DNA of 64,000 bases from NCBI RefSeq assembly GCF_023703325.1, contig NZ_JAMQGM010000033.1:1-64000 (forward strand), in the 5' to 3' direction. Below, one piece after another: positions 38,552 through 48,190 of the stretch. The stretch is from Streptomyces meridianus. Its GTDB lineage: Bacteria > Actinomycetota > Actinomycetes > Streptomycetales > Streptomycetaceae. The translations under genes were made by a program, and so were the position numbers. Every line of letters starts with the position of its first letter. The first letter of the stretch is position 1. Below the pieces are notes generated by a model. It was not told the origin of the DNA. It worked only from the letters and a program-made list of their open reading frames with translations, and did not search any database.

Positions 38552-39550
38552 TCAGGACTTCACCGAGCGGTAGTAGCGGCGTGCGCCCTCGTGGAGTTCC
38601 AGCGGGTCGGTGTAGATCGCCGTGCGCAGGTCCACGAGCTGCGCGGCGTGAACCTTCCGGCCGATCCGGTCCCGGCTGTCGATCACCGTCCGGGTGACCC
38701 GCTCGGCGAGCGCCGGGTCGACCCGGTCCGTGGTCACCAGCAGATTGGCCACGGCGACCGTCTTCACCGGCTTTCCGTCCTGGATCTGCGGATACGCGTC
38801 GGCGGGCATGACCGCCGCCCGATAGTGGCGCGTCGCGGAGCTCTCGTCCTGGAGCGCGCCGATCAGATCGCCCAGCGGGACCAGCCGGACGTCGACGGTC
38901 TCGGCGAGTGCGGACACCGCCCCGGTCGGCAGCCCGCCGGACCAGAAGAAGGCGTCGATCTTCCCCTGCCGCAGTAGGTCGGGCATCGTGTCGATTCCCA
39001 CCCGCACCGGCTCGATCCCGGTGTCCGGGTCGATGCCGGCCGCTTTCAGCAGGCGTCCCGCTATGAGGCTGACACCGGAGCCGGGCTGGCCGACGGCCAC
39101 GCGCTTGCCGCGCAGGTCCGACGCCTTGTGCACCGGGGAATCACGCGGCACGACCAGCTGCATGTAGTCGTCGTACAGGCGGGCGCAGGCCTGCAGCCGG
39201 TTCGCGCCCGCCCCGCCGCGGGCGAGGTGGTCGGCGACGGCGTCGGCCGTGGCGATGGTGAATCCGGCTTCTCCGGACACCAGGCGCTCGATGTTCTGCA
39301 CCGAGCCCTCGCTCCGCTGCAGACGTACGTCGACCCCCGGCAGGTCTTTGTGGAGGCTGTTCCTGAGGAGTTTGCCGTAGCGCTCGTACACGCCGGTGTG
39401 GACACCCGTGGTGAACGACACCGTGCCCTGCGGCGCCGGATTGCTCCCGCCCGGCTGCCACCACAGCAGCAGGGCGAGCACGACCGCGGCAGCGACGGCG
39501 GCCCGGACGAGCCGTGATCGGCCGGCGAAACGGGTGAGTGCCGGTTGCAT
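38552..39550 (-). CDS. TAXI-family solute receptor
   Basis: A 332-aa substrate-binding protein of the TAXI family (TRAP-transporter-associated extracytoplasmic immunogenic). It has an N-terminal signal/anchor helix (about residues 13-33, no lipobox cysteine) and the family core FTTGVHTGVYERYGKLL and RVAVGQPGSGVSLIAGRLL. TAXI receptors usually feed a 4TM/12TM TRAP permease, but no such permease is encoded here, so it may partner with one elsewhere or sense rather than transport. A CAGGAT hexamer 7 nt before the ATG may be its -10. Confidence 0.82.
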   Translation of the reverse strand: MQPALTRFAGRSRLVRAAVAAAVVLALLLWWQPGGSNPAPQGTVSFTTGVHTGVYERYGKLLRNSLHKDLPGVDVRLQRSEGSVQNIERLVSGEAGFTIATADAVADHLARGGAGANRLQACARLYDDYMQLVVPRDSPVHKASDLRGKRVAVGQPGSGVSLIAGRLLKAAGIDPDTGIEPVRVGIDTMPDLLRQGKIDAFFWSGGLPTGAVSALAETVDVRLVPLGDLIGALQDESSATRHYRAAVMPADAYPQIQDGKPVKTVAVANLLVTTDRVDPALAERVTRTVIDSRDRIGRKVHAAQLVDLRTAIYTDPLELHEGARRYYRSVKS

Positions 39551-39615
39551 GCGCCGAATCCTGCCAAACGGCGCCCCGGACGGCCAGAGGCGGCCGCCCG
39601 GCACCGGGAAGCCGG

Positions 39616-40029
39616 TCAGGAACGCGGGGATCCGGGCTCGTCGCGCTCGGCCGCTTTCGCCTGCTTCTGCTCCTTGATCCGCACCGCTTCCTTGCGAACC
39701 TCGGCCTGGGTGGCGCGTTCCCGCACCAGCCACTCGGGGGACTCGTCCTTCAACGCCTCGATCTGCTCCGTGGTGAGCGCCTCGGTGACCCCACCGCGCG
39801 CCAGACCCGAGATGGAGACGCCGAGCTTCGCCGCAACCACCGGCCGGGGATGCGGACCGTTGCGGCGGAGCTCCTGCAGCCACTCCGGCGGATCGGCCTG
39901 CAGCGCGTTCAGGGTGTCGCGCGTGACGGGGCCCTCCCGGAATTCCGCGGGGGTGGCCTCGAGGTACACACCCAGCTTCTTCGCCGCGGTCGCGGGCTTC
40001 ATCGTCTGGGTGTTCTGCTGCGCTGTCAT
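39616..40029 (-). CDS. DUF5997 family protein
   Basis: A 137-aa soluble protein with a start matching MKPATAAKKLGVYLEATPAEF, a motif I associate with the DUF5997 family, an HTH-like middle (VVAAKLGVSISGLARGG) and a charged C-terminus rich in Lys/Glu/Arg. Function unknown; the pattern could bind nucleic acid. The start is an ATG with a TACCCT -10 hexamer 7 nt upstream. It is divergent from the HTH-less LysR-type gene, with only 59 bp between starts, so their promoters overlap. Confidence 0.65.
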   Translation of the reverse strand: MTAQQNTQTMKPATAAKKLGVYLEATPAEFREGPVTRDTLNALQADPPEWLQELRRNGPHPRPVVAAKLGVSISGLARGGVTEALTTEQIEALKDESPEWLVRERATQAEVRKEAVRIKEQKQAKAAERDEPGSPRS

Positions 40030-40036
40030 GGCGTCC

Positions 40037-40042
40037 AGGGTA
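40037..40042 (-). promoter_or_regulatory. Probable -10 element of the DUF5997 gene (TACCCT)
   Basis: On the minus strand TACCCT lies 7 nt before the ATG at 40029. Its -35 region is back-to-back with that of the divergent gene. Confidence 0.5.
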
Positions 40043-40075
40043 ACGAGCGCGTGCGACGGCTCCGACCACGGCCGG

Positions 40076-40081
40076 TAACCT
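40076..40081 (+). promoter_or_regulatory. Probable -10 element of the LysR-effector gene (TAACCT)
   Basis: TAACCT lies 7 nt before the GTG at 40089; it lies 34 bp from the divergent -10 at 40037-40042. Confidence 0.5.
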
Positions 40082-40088
40082 GGCCCGC

Positions 40089-40838
40089 GTGACAGGCTCG
40101 CAAGCACCCCCCGCGTTCCGGCTCGCCTACGTCCCGGGCGTGACCCCCGCCAAGTGGGTGCGGATCTGGAACGAGCGACTGCCCGACGTCCCCCTGCAGC
40201 TCCTCACGGTGACCGCCGCCGAAGCACCGGCCATGCTCCGCCGTCGTGAAGCGGACGCCGGATTCGTGCGGCTGCCCATCGACCGGACGGACCTCAGCGC
40301 CATCCCCCTCTACACGGAGACCTCGGTCGTCGTGGTCCCGAAGGACCACGTGGTGGCCGCCGTCGACGAGGTGTCCGCCGAGGATCTGGCCGACGAGGTG
40401 GTTTTCCATCCCCTCGACGACACCCTCGACTGGGAGCGTCCGCCGGGCCGGCCCGCGATCGAGCGGCCCGCCACGACCACGGACGCCGTCGAACTGGTGG
40501 CCGCGGGGGTGGGCCTGCTCGTCGTCCCGCAGTCGCTCGCCCGCCTGCACCACCGCCGCGACCTCACGTACCGGCCGGTGACCGACGTGCCGCAGTCGCG
40601 GGTGGCGCTGTCGTGGCCCGAGGACGAGACCACCGACCTGGTCGAGGATTTCATCGGCATCGTCCGCGGCCGGACCGTGAACAGTTCCCGTGGACGCCGG
40701 CCGGCCCCGGCTTCGAAGCAGACGAAGGACCAGCCGAAGGAAGCCGCCGGCACCGCGCGACGTAAGCCGCAGCCGGGCAGGCCGTCCGGCAAGAACTCCC
40801 GGGGCACACGGCGTGGCAGGCCCCGCCGCCGCTCGTAG
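40089..40838 (+). CDS. LysR-type substrate-binding domain protein without HTH
   Basis: A 249-aa protein that aligns with the effector-binding half of LysR-type regulators (FRLAYVPGVTPAKWVRIWNERLPDV, then LRRREADAGFVRLP and VELVAAGVGLLVVPQSLA) but starts directly at that domain; no N-terminal winged helix is encoded in this frame upstream. After about residue 195 it continues with a low-complexity basic tail (KQTKDQPKE and RRGRPRRRS) that could bind DNA or RNA. GTG start, leaderless-type -10 at 40076-40081. It is divergent from the DUF5997 gene. Whether it is a regulator or a ligand-binding protein is open. Confidence 0.75.
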   Translation: MTGSQAPPAFRLAYVPGVTPAKWVRIWNERLPDVPLQLLTVTAAEAPAMLRRREADAGFVRLPIDRTDLSAIPLYTETSVVVVPKDHVVAAVDEVSAEDLADEVVFHPLDDTLDWERPPGRPAIERPATTTDAVELVAAGVGLLVVPQSLARLHHRRDLTYRPVTDVPQSRVALSWPEDETTDLVEDFIGIVRGRTVNSSRGRRPAPASKQTKDQPKEAAGTARRKPQPGRPSGKNSRGTRRGRPRRRS

Positions 40839-40926
40839 CCGCTGGGAGGCACGGCGTGCGCCGTCACGGTCGCCGGCCGCGCGGACCGGACCGGCCCGCG
40901 CGGCCGGGGTGCCCGGCGCCAGCCCT

Positions 40927-40932
40927 TACCCT
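40927..40932 (+). promoter_or_regulatory. Probable -10 element of miaB (TACCCT)
   Basis: TACCCT lies 6 nt before the GTG at 40939, deciding that start over further in-frame codons upstream. Confidence 0.5.
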
Positions 40933-40938
40933 GGTCGG

Positions 40939-42459
40939 GTGAGCGGAAACGACGTGGCTGGTGGAGCGGTGGACGGTTCGAAGACGTACGAGGTGCGCAC
41001 CTACGGGTGCCAGATGAACGTCCACGACTCCGAGCGGCTCTCCGGTCTGCTGGAGAACGCCGGGTATGTCCGTGCGCCCGAGGGGACCGCCGAGGGCGAG
41101 GCCGACATCGTCGTCTTCAACACCTGCGCGGTACGGGAGAACGCCGACAACCGGCTGTACGGCAACCTCGGCCGGCTCGCCCCGATGAAGGCGAAGCGCC
41201 CCGGGATGCAGATCGCCGTCGGCGGCTGCCTCGCCCAGAAGGACCGGGACACCATCGTCAGGAGGGCTCCGTGGGTGGATGTCGTCTTCGGCACCCACAA
41301 CATCGGCAGTCTCCCCGTTCTCCTCGAACGCGCCCGCGTACAGGAGGAGGCGCAGGTGGAGATCGCCGAGTCCCTCGAGGCGTTCCCCTCCACGCTGCCC
41401 ACCCGCCGCGAGTCCGCCTACGCGGCCTGGGTCTCCATCTCGGTCGGCTGCAACAACACCTGTACCTTCTGCATCGTCCCGGCGCTGCGCGGCAAGGAGA
41501 AGGACCGCCGGCCCGGCGACATCCTGGCCGAGGTCGAGGCGCTCGTCGCCGAGGGCGTCACGGAGATCACCCTGCTCGGGCAGAACGTCAACGCCTACGG
41601 CTCGGACATCGGTGACCGCGAGGCGTTCAGCAAGCTGCTGCGGGCCTGCGGGAGGATCGAGGGTCTGGAGCGGGTCCGGTTCACCTCGCCGCACCCGCGC
41701 GACTTCACCGACGACGTGATCGCCGCGATGGCAGAGACGCCGAACGTCATGCCGCAGCTGCACATGCCGCTGCAGTCCGGTTCGGACACCGTGCTGAAGG
41801 CCATGCGTCGCTCCTACCGGCAGGACCGCTTCCTCGGAATCATCGAGAAGGTCCGGGCCGCCATGCCGGACGCCGCCATCTCCACCGACATCATCGTGGG
41901 CTTCCCCGGCGAGACCGAGGAGGACTTCGAGCAGACGCTGCACGTCGTCCGCGAGGCACGCTTCGCGCAGGCCTTCACCTTCCAGTACTCCAAGCGCCCC
42001 GGCACCCCGGCCGCCGAGATGGACGACCAGATCCCCAAGAAGGTCGTCCAGGCCCGTTACGAGCGGCTGGTCGCACTCCAGGAGGAGATCTCCTGGGAGG
42101 AGAACAAGAAGCAGGTCGGCCGCACGCTCGACGTGCTCGTCGCCGAGGGTGAGGGCCGCAAGGACGACGCCACGCAGCGCCTGTCCGGCCGGGCCCCCGA
42201 CAACCGGCTGGTGCACTTCACCAAGCCCGAGGAGCCGGTGCGCCCCGGCGACGTGGTCACCGTGGAGATCAGCTACGCGGCCCCGCACCACCTGCTCGCG
42301 GAGGGACCGTCGAAGGGAGTGCGCCGCACCGGCGCGGGCGACGCCTGGGAGAAGCGCAACGCCGCACCGCCTGCCCCGACGGGCGTCATGCTGGGGCTGC
42401 CGGGCATCGGCGCCCCCGCCCCGGTCGCCGCCCCGGTCGCCGGCTGCGGCTGCGACTGA
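40939..42459 (+). CDS. miaB: tRNA-2-methylthio-N6-isopentenyladenosine synthase MiaB
   Basis: A 506-aa radical-SAM methylthiotransferase adding a methylthio group to isopentenyl-A37 of tRNAs reading U-starting codons. The MTTase domain has TYGCQMN and VFNTCAVRENAD; the SAM domain has the CxxxCxxC motif GCNNTCTFCIVP; a TRAM domain lies near the C-terminus, which ends with a short cysteine-containing tail GCGCD. The start was fixed by the -10 hexamer. miaA, which makes the substrate, lies 0.8 kb downstream with one gene between. Confidence 0.94.
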   Translation: MSGNDVAGGAVDGSKTYEVRTYGCQMNVHDSERLSGLLENAGYVRAPEGTAEGEADIVVFNTCAVRENADNRLYGNLGRLAPMKAKRPGMQIAVGGCLAQKDRDTIVRRAPWVDVVFGTHNIGSLPVLLERARVQEEAQVEIAESLEAFPSTLPTRRESAYAAWVSISVGCNNTCTFCIVPALRGKEKDRRPGDILAEVEALVAEGVTEITLLGQNVNAYGSDIGDREAFSKLLRACGRIEGLERVRFTSPHPRDFTDDVIAAMAETPNVMPQLHMPLQSGSDTVLKAMRRSYRQDRFLGIIEKVRAAMPDAAISTDIIVGFPGETEEDFEQTLHVVREARFAQAFTFQYSKRPGTPAAEMDDQIPKKVVQARYERLVALQEEISWEENKKQVGRTLDVLVAEGEGRKDDATQRLSGRAPDNRLVHFTKPEEPVRPGDVVTVEISYAAPHHLLAEGPSKGVRRTGAGDAWEKRNAAPPAPTGVMLGLPGIGAPAPVAAPVAGCGCD

Positions 42460-42477
42460 CCCTGCGCGGCGGCTTGC

Positions 42478-42483
42478 TAGGGT
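42478..42483 (+). promoter_or_regulatory. Probable -10 element of the LigB-like gene (TAGGGT)
   Basis: TAGGGT lies 7 nt before the ATG at 42491. Confidence 0.45.
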
Positions 42484-42490
42484 TCCCGCC

Positions 42491-43225
42491 ATGCTCGTCG
42501 CCGCCGCCGTGTGTCCCTGCCCCCCGCTGCTCGTGCCCGCGGTGGCGGCCGGTGCGGCCGGTGAACTCGAGGCCCTGCGAACCGCCTGCGGGGACGCCCT
42601 CGAGGTGCTCGCGCAGGCGCGGCCCGACCGGCTGGTGGTCGTGGGACCGCGCACCGCTGCCACCGATCCGGGCGGTGCGGGGGACCCCGAAAATCTTTCG
42701 CAGGGCACGCGCGGCTCGTTCCGCGACGTCGGCGTCGACCTCGACGTCCGACTCGGGGACGCCCAGGGCGCAGCGTCCGAGAGGAAGCTGCCGCCGTCCC
42801 TGGCGGTCGCGGCCTGGCTCCTGGAGGCCGCCGGCTGGTCGGCGGCCCCGGTGGAGGGGCTCGCCGTGGACGAGCACCTCGGCCGCGACCGCTGCGCCGA
42901 GGCCGGCCGGAAGTGCGTCCGCGGGCCCGCGCGGGTAGCCCTGCTGATCATGGGGGACGGCAGCGCCTGCCGGAACCTGAAGGCGCCGGGCTACCTCGAC
43001 GAACGTGCCGCCGGCTTCGACGCACGAGCCGCACAGGCCCTCGGGTCGGCCGACACCGGTGCGCTGCTCGCGCTCGACGAGGGACTCGCCCGGGAACTCC
43101 TGGTGGCGGGCCGCGCCCCCTGGCAGGTCCTCGCCGGGGCCGGCGAGGGCACCGGGCTGAACGGCAAGCTTCTCCACGACGCAGCCCCGTACGGCGTCGG
43201 CTACTTCACGGCCGTCTGGAGCTGA
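42491..43225 (+). CDS. Class III extradiol dioxygenase (LigB)-like protein
   Basis: A 244-aa protein resembling the catalytic-subunit fold of LigB-type class III extradiol dioxygenases (start LVAAAVCPCPPLLVPAV, C-terminal PYGVGYFTAVW). Such proteins are repeatedly found between miaB and miaA in actinobacteria, which suggests a housekeeping link, but no activity is established. In active LigB relatives a proline-flanked histidine near the start binds the metal; here that position reads Cys (PCPPLL), so a canonical iron site is doubtful. It may have another role. Confidence 0.7.
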   Translation: MLVAAAVCPCPPLLVPAVAAGAAGELEALRTACGDALEVLAQARPDRLVVVGPRTAATDPGGAGDPENLSQGTRGSFRDVGVDLDVRLGDAQGAASERKLPPSLAVAAWLLEAAGWSAAPVEGLAVDEHLGRDRCAEAGRKCVRGPARVALLIMGDGSACRNLKAPGYLDERAAGFDARAAQALGSADTGALLALDEGLARELLVAGRAPWQVLAGAGEGTGLNGKLLHDAAPYGVGYFTAVWS

Positions 43226-43292
43226 AGAGCGGCCCGGGCCGGAGATCCGATCCGTGCTCCCGGCGCGTTGGAGATCGGGCCCGCCGGTTTGC

Positions 43293-43298
43293 GAGACT
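43293..43298 (+). promoter_or_regulatory. Possible -10 element of miaA (GAGACT)
   Basis: GAGACT, a weak hexamer, lies 6 nt before the GTG at 43305. It supports the 312-aa start. Confidence 0.3.
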
Positions 43299-43304
43299 GT
43301 GGCG

Positions 43305-44243
43305 GTGAACAGCAACGAGTCCGCTCCGCGGGTCATCGCCGTCGTCGGGCCGACCGCGGCCGGGAAGTCCGATCTCGGCGTCGCCCTCGCCCGGCACCTC
43401 GGCGGTGAGGTCGTCAACGCCGACTCCATGCAGCTCTACCGGGGTATGGACATCGGAACGGCGAAACTGACGCCCGGGGAGCGCCGGGGAGTTCCGCACC
43501 GGCTGCTCGACATCTGGGACGTGACGGTCGCCGCCAGCGTCGCCGAGTACCAGCGGCTGGCCCGCGCCGAGATCGACCGCCTGCTCGCCGAGGGCCGCAC
43601 ACCGGTCCTCGTCGGAGGGTCCGGACTGTACGTCCGGGGGGCCATCGACGCCCTCGAGTTCCCCGGAACCGACCCGCAGGTACGCGCCCGCCTCGAAGCC
43701 GAACTCGAGGAACACGGCCCCGGGCGGCTGCACAGCCGTCTTGCCCGGGAGGACCCGCAGGCCGCCGCGGCCATCCTGCCCGGCAACGGCAGGCGCATCG
43801 TCCGGGCACTCGAGGTCATCGAGATCACCGGCAGGCCGTTCACCGCCAACCTTCCGGGACACGAGGCCGTGTACGAGACCCTGCAGATCGGGGTGGACGT
43901 GGCGCGTCCCGAACTCGACGTGCGCATCACCGAGCGGGTCGACCGGATGTGGGAGGCCGGGCTCGTCGACGAGGTCCGCGGCCTCGAGGCCGTCGGGCTG
44001 CGGGAGGGCCGCACCGCGTCCCGTGCCCTCGGATACCAGCAGGTGCTCGGATTCCTCGCGGGAGTGTGCACGGAGAGCGAGGCGCGAGCCGAGACAGTCC
44101 GTGCCACCAAGCGCTTCGCGCGCCGTCAGGATTCGTGGTTCCGCCGTGATCCGCGGGTGCACTGGCTCAGCGGTGACGCGGACCGCAGAGCGGACCTCCT
44201 CGGGCAGACTCTGTCGTTGCTCGAACGAGCGGTCACAGCCTGA
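43305..44243 (+). CDS. miaA: tRNA dimethylallyltransferase MiaA
   Basis: A 312-aa enzyme transferring the dimethylallyl group to A37 of tRNA. Walker A-like GPTAAGKSDL, the DSMQLYRGMDIGTAK and GGSGLYV motifs, and the C-terminal ATKRFARRQDSWFR segment that positions the tRNA are visible. Three in-frame start candidates exist: 43254, 43299 and 43305; the last gives the usual family length and fits the -10 hexamer. It supplies the substrate of MiaB. Confidence 0.92.
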   Translation: MNSNESAPRVIAVVGPTAAGKSDLGVALARHLGGEVVNADSMQLYRGMDIGTAKLTPGERRGVPHRLLDIWDVTVAASVAEYQRLARAEIDRLLAEGRTPVLVGGSGLYVRGAIDALEFPGTDPQVRARLEAELEEHGPGRLHSRLAREDPQAAAAILPGNGRRIVRALEVIEITGRPFTANLPGHEAVYETLQIGVDVARPELDVRITERVDRMWEAGLVDEVRGLEAVGLREGRTASRALGYQQVLGFLAGVCTESEARAETVRATKRFARRQDSWFRRDPRVHWLSGDADRRADLLGQTLSLLERAVTA

Positions 44244-44344
44244 TCACGTCATGGCATCGGGACGCTCCAGGCACCGTCCGGCCTTCCGCAGGCGTGTCAT
44301 CATCGTGCTCGATCACCGACGTGGGGTCCGAGTTGGGAGGGCAC

Positions 44345-44800
44345 GTGGCGATGGAGGCCGGCCCTCGAGACGGACGTCAGCCGCTGGACGGCCCTGCGCG
44401 CCGGCTGAGCCCCGACGGTCCGGGCACCGAGGCCGACTCCGCCGACCCGGACGCCGTGGACGGTGAGTCCTTCCGGGAGCTGCGTCCACCGCGACGGTTC
44501 AAGGTCTGGCAGCTTGCGCCGATCGTCGGCCTGGCCGCCCTGGGCTCCCTGATGTTCGCCTTCCCGCTCGCTTTCGAGTTCGGCGAGGGCGGCGCGATCG
44601 TCGCCATGCTGGGCCTGCTCATCAGCGGCTGCGCCGCAGGCTGGGCCCTGATGGCCGCCCGCCGCGTCGGCTACACCTGGCCCGGCCTGCCCGCGCACGG
44701 CTCCGGCGGGAGCCCCGCCTGGCGGGTGGTCGTCGGCTACACCGTGCTGGTGGGCGTCATCGCGGCCCTGGCCGTCTGGCGGGTCGCCCACCTGCGCTGA
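44345..44800 (+). CDS. Small integral membrane protein of unknown function
   Basis: A 151-aa protein with a charged, Pro/Asp-rich N-terminal 55 residues and three predicted transmembrane segments (about residues 58-78, 81-103, and 126-146). I recognise no domain. GGGAGG at 44335-44340 fits the GTG at 44345; an ATG two codons on is an alternative. It ends 20 bp before dapF. Confidence 0.65.
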   Translation: MAMEAGPRDGRQPLDGPARRLSPDGPGTEADSADPDAVDGESFRELRPPRRFKVWQLAPIVGLAALGSLMFAFPLAFEFGEGGAIVAMLGLLISGCAAGWALMAARRVGYTWPGLPAHGSGGSPAWRVVVGYTVLVGVIAALAVWRVAHLR

Positions 44801-44808
44801 GCGCCCCG

Positions 44809-44814
44809 TACGAT
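44809..44814 (+). promoter_or_regulatory. Probable -10 element of dapF (TACGAT)
   Basis: TACGAT lies 6 nt before the dapF GTG. Confidence 0.4.
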
Positions 44815-44820
44815 CGAGGA

Positions 44821-45729
44821 GTGAGCACCGAGCGCATTCCCTTTCTCAAGGGCCACGGCACGGAGAACGACTTCGTCATCGTTCCCGACCCCGGCAACAC
44901 CTTCGACATCCCGGCTTCCCTCGTCGCCCGCCTGTGCGACCGGCGGGCCGGTCTCGGCGGGGACGGCCTGCTGCACGTCGTGCGTTCCGCGGCGCACCCG
45001 GAGGCCGCGCACATGGCCGACGCCGCCGAATGGTTCATGGACTACCGCAACAGCGACGGCAGCATCGCCGAGATGTGCGGCAACGGCGTGCGCGTCTTCG
45101 CCCGCTACCTCCAGCGCGCCGGTCACGTGACCACCGGGGATCTCGCCGTCGCGACACGGGCGGGCGTGCGGCTCGTCCACATCGCGAAGGACACCGACGC
45201 CGGTGCGGGGTCCGGTCCCGTGACGGTCGGGATGGGCAGGGCAGAGCTCCCCGACGTCGAGGTCGCCGTGAGCGTCGGCGACCGCAGTTGGCCGGCACAC
45301 AACGTCGGCATGGGCAACCCGCACGCGGTGGTGTTCGTCGATGACCTGGACGACGCGGGCCGTCTGCTCGACGCACCCGGCGTCCGGCCCTCCACTGCCT
45401 ACCCGGAGGGCGTCAACGTCGAGTTCGTCGTCGACCTGGGGTCGCGGCATGTGGCCATGCGCGTTCACGAGCGCGGTTCGGGCGAGACCCGGTCCTGCGG
45501 AACCGGGGCCTGTGCGGTCATGGTCGCTGCCGCCCGGCGGGACGGCGCCGACCCGTCACGGCTCGGCCACCCGGTCACCTACACCGTGGACGTGCCCGGC
45601 GGGCGGCTCGTCATCTCGGAACGCCCTGACGGCGGTATCGAGATGAGCGGTCCCGCCGTCATCGTGGCCGAAGGGACCATCGACCTCGCGGCGTTCGCAA
45701 CCACCGCCGAGCTCGGGGCCACCGGCTGA
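44821..45729 (+). CDS. dapF: Diaminopimelate epimerase DapF
   Basis: A 302-aa PLP-independent racemase converting LL- to meso-diaminopimelate in lysine and cell-wall synthesis. Both catalytic cysteines are visible: Cys in EMCGNGVR and Cys in RSCGTGACA, in two similar alpha/beta halves. The GTG start has GAGGA directly upstream and a -10 hexamer 6 nt away. Although streptomycete peptidoglycan normally contains LL-DAP, DapF is needed for lysine. Length is normal. Confidence 0.93.
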   Translation: MSTERIPFLKGHGTENDFVIVPDPGNTFDIPASLVARLCDRRAGLGGDGLLHVVRSAAHPEAAHMADAAEWFMDYRNSDGSIAEMCGNGVRVFARYLQRAGHVTTGDLAVATRAGVRLVHIAKDTDAGAGSGPVTVGMGRAELPDVEVAVSVGDRSWPAHNVGMGNPHAVVFVDDLDDAGRLLDAPGVRPSTAYPEGVNVEFVVDLGSRHVAMRVHERGSGETRSCGTGACAVMVAAARRDGADPSRLGHPVTYTVDVPGGRLVISERPDGGIEMSGPAVIVAEGTIDLAAFATTAELGATG

Positions 45730-45871
45730 ACCGATCCCTCGATCGGGTGATCGGCGGCGCTCTCGCCAGGAGCCGGGGAACCGCGCGTGGTGAGGTCGAT
45801 AGCATCAACCACCGGCCAGGAACCCGACCCGCAGCAGATGGCTCCGCCGGTCGACCCCGCCGGAGGCGCCC

Positions 45872-48022
<2,151 letters not shown>

Positions 48023-48034
48023 GTCCGACGTCGC

Positions 48035-48067
48035 TTTCCCCCCGGGCGCCCGTGCCGCCGGGGGAAA
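48035..48067 (+). terminator. Candidate hairpin after rshA
   Basis: TTTCCCCCC pairs with GGGGGAAA around a GC-rich loop, 13 bp after the rshA stop; the stem is imperfect. Confidence 0.5.
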
Positions 48068-48190
48068 CCGGATGACGGCCGGACCGCGGCGTGCGACCAT
48101 TTTGGTATCGGCGCCACCGGCCGCCCCGGGAATCCTCCGGACCGGCCGTGCGTTGTAGCCGACGAGGATTTCCGACGACCTAAGGATCAA

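Noticed and set aside
35736..38573. A 945-codon plus-strand open frame opposite the GH38 mannosidase
   Set aside because: Composition is shadow-like, while the minus strand encodes all GH38 motifs.
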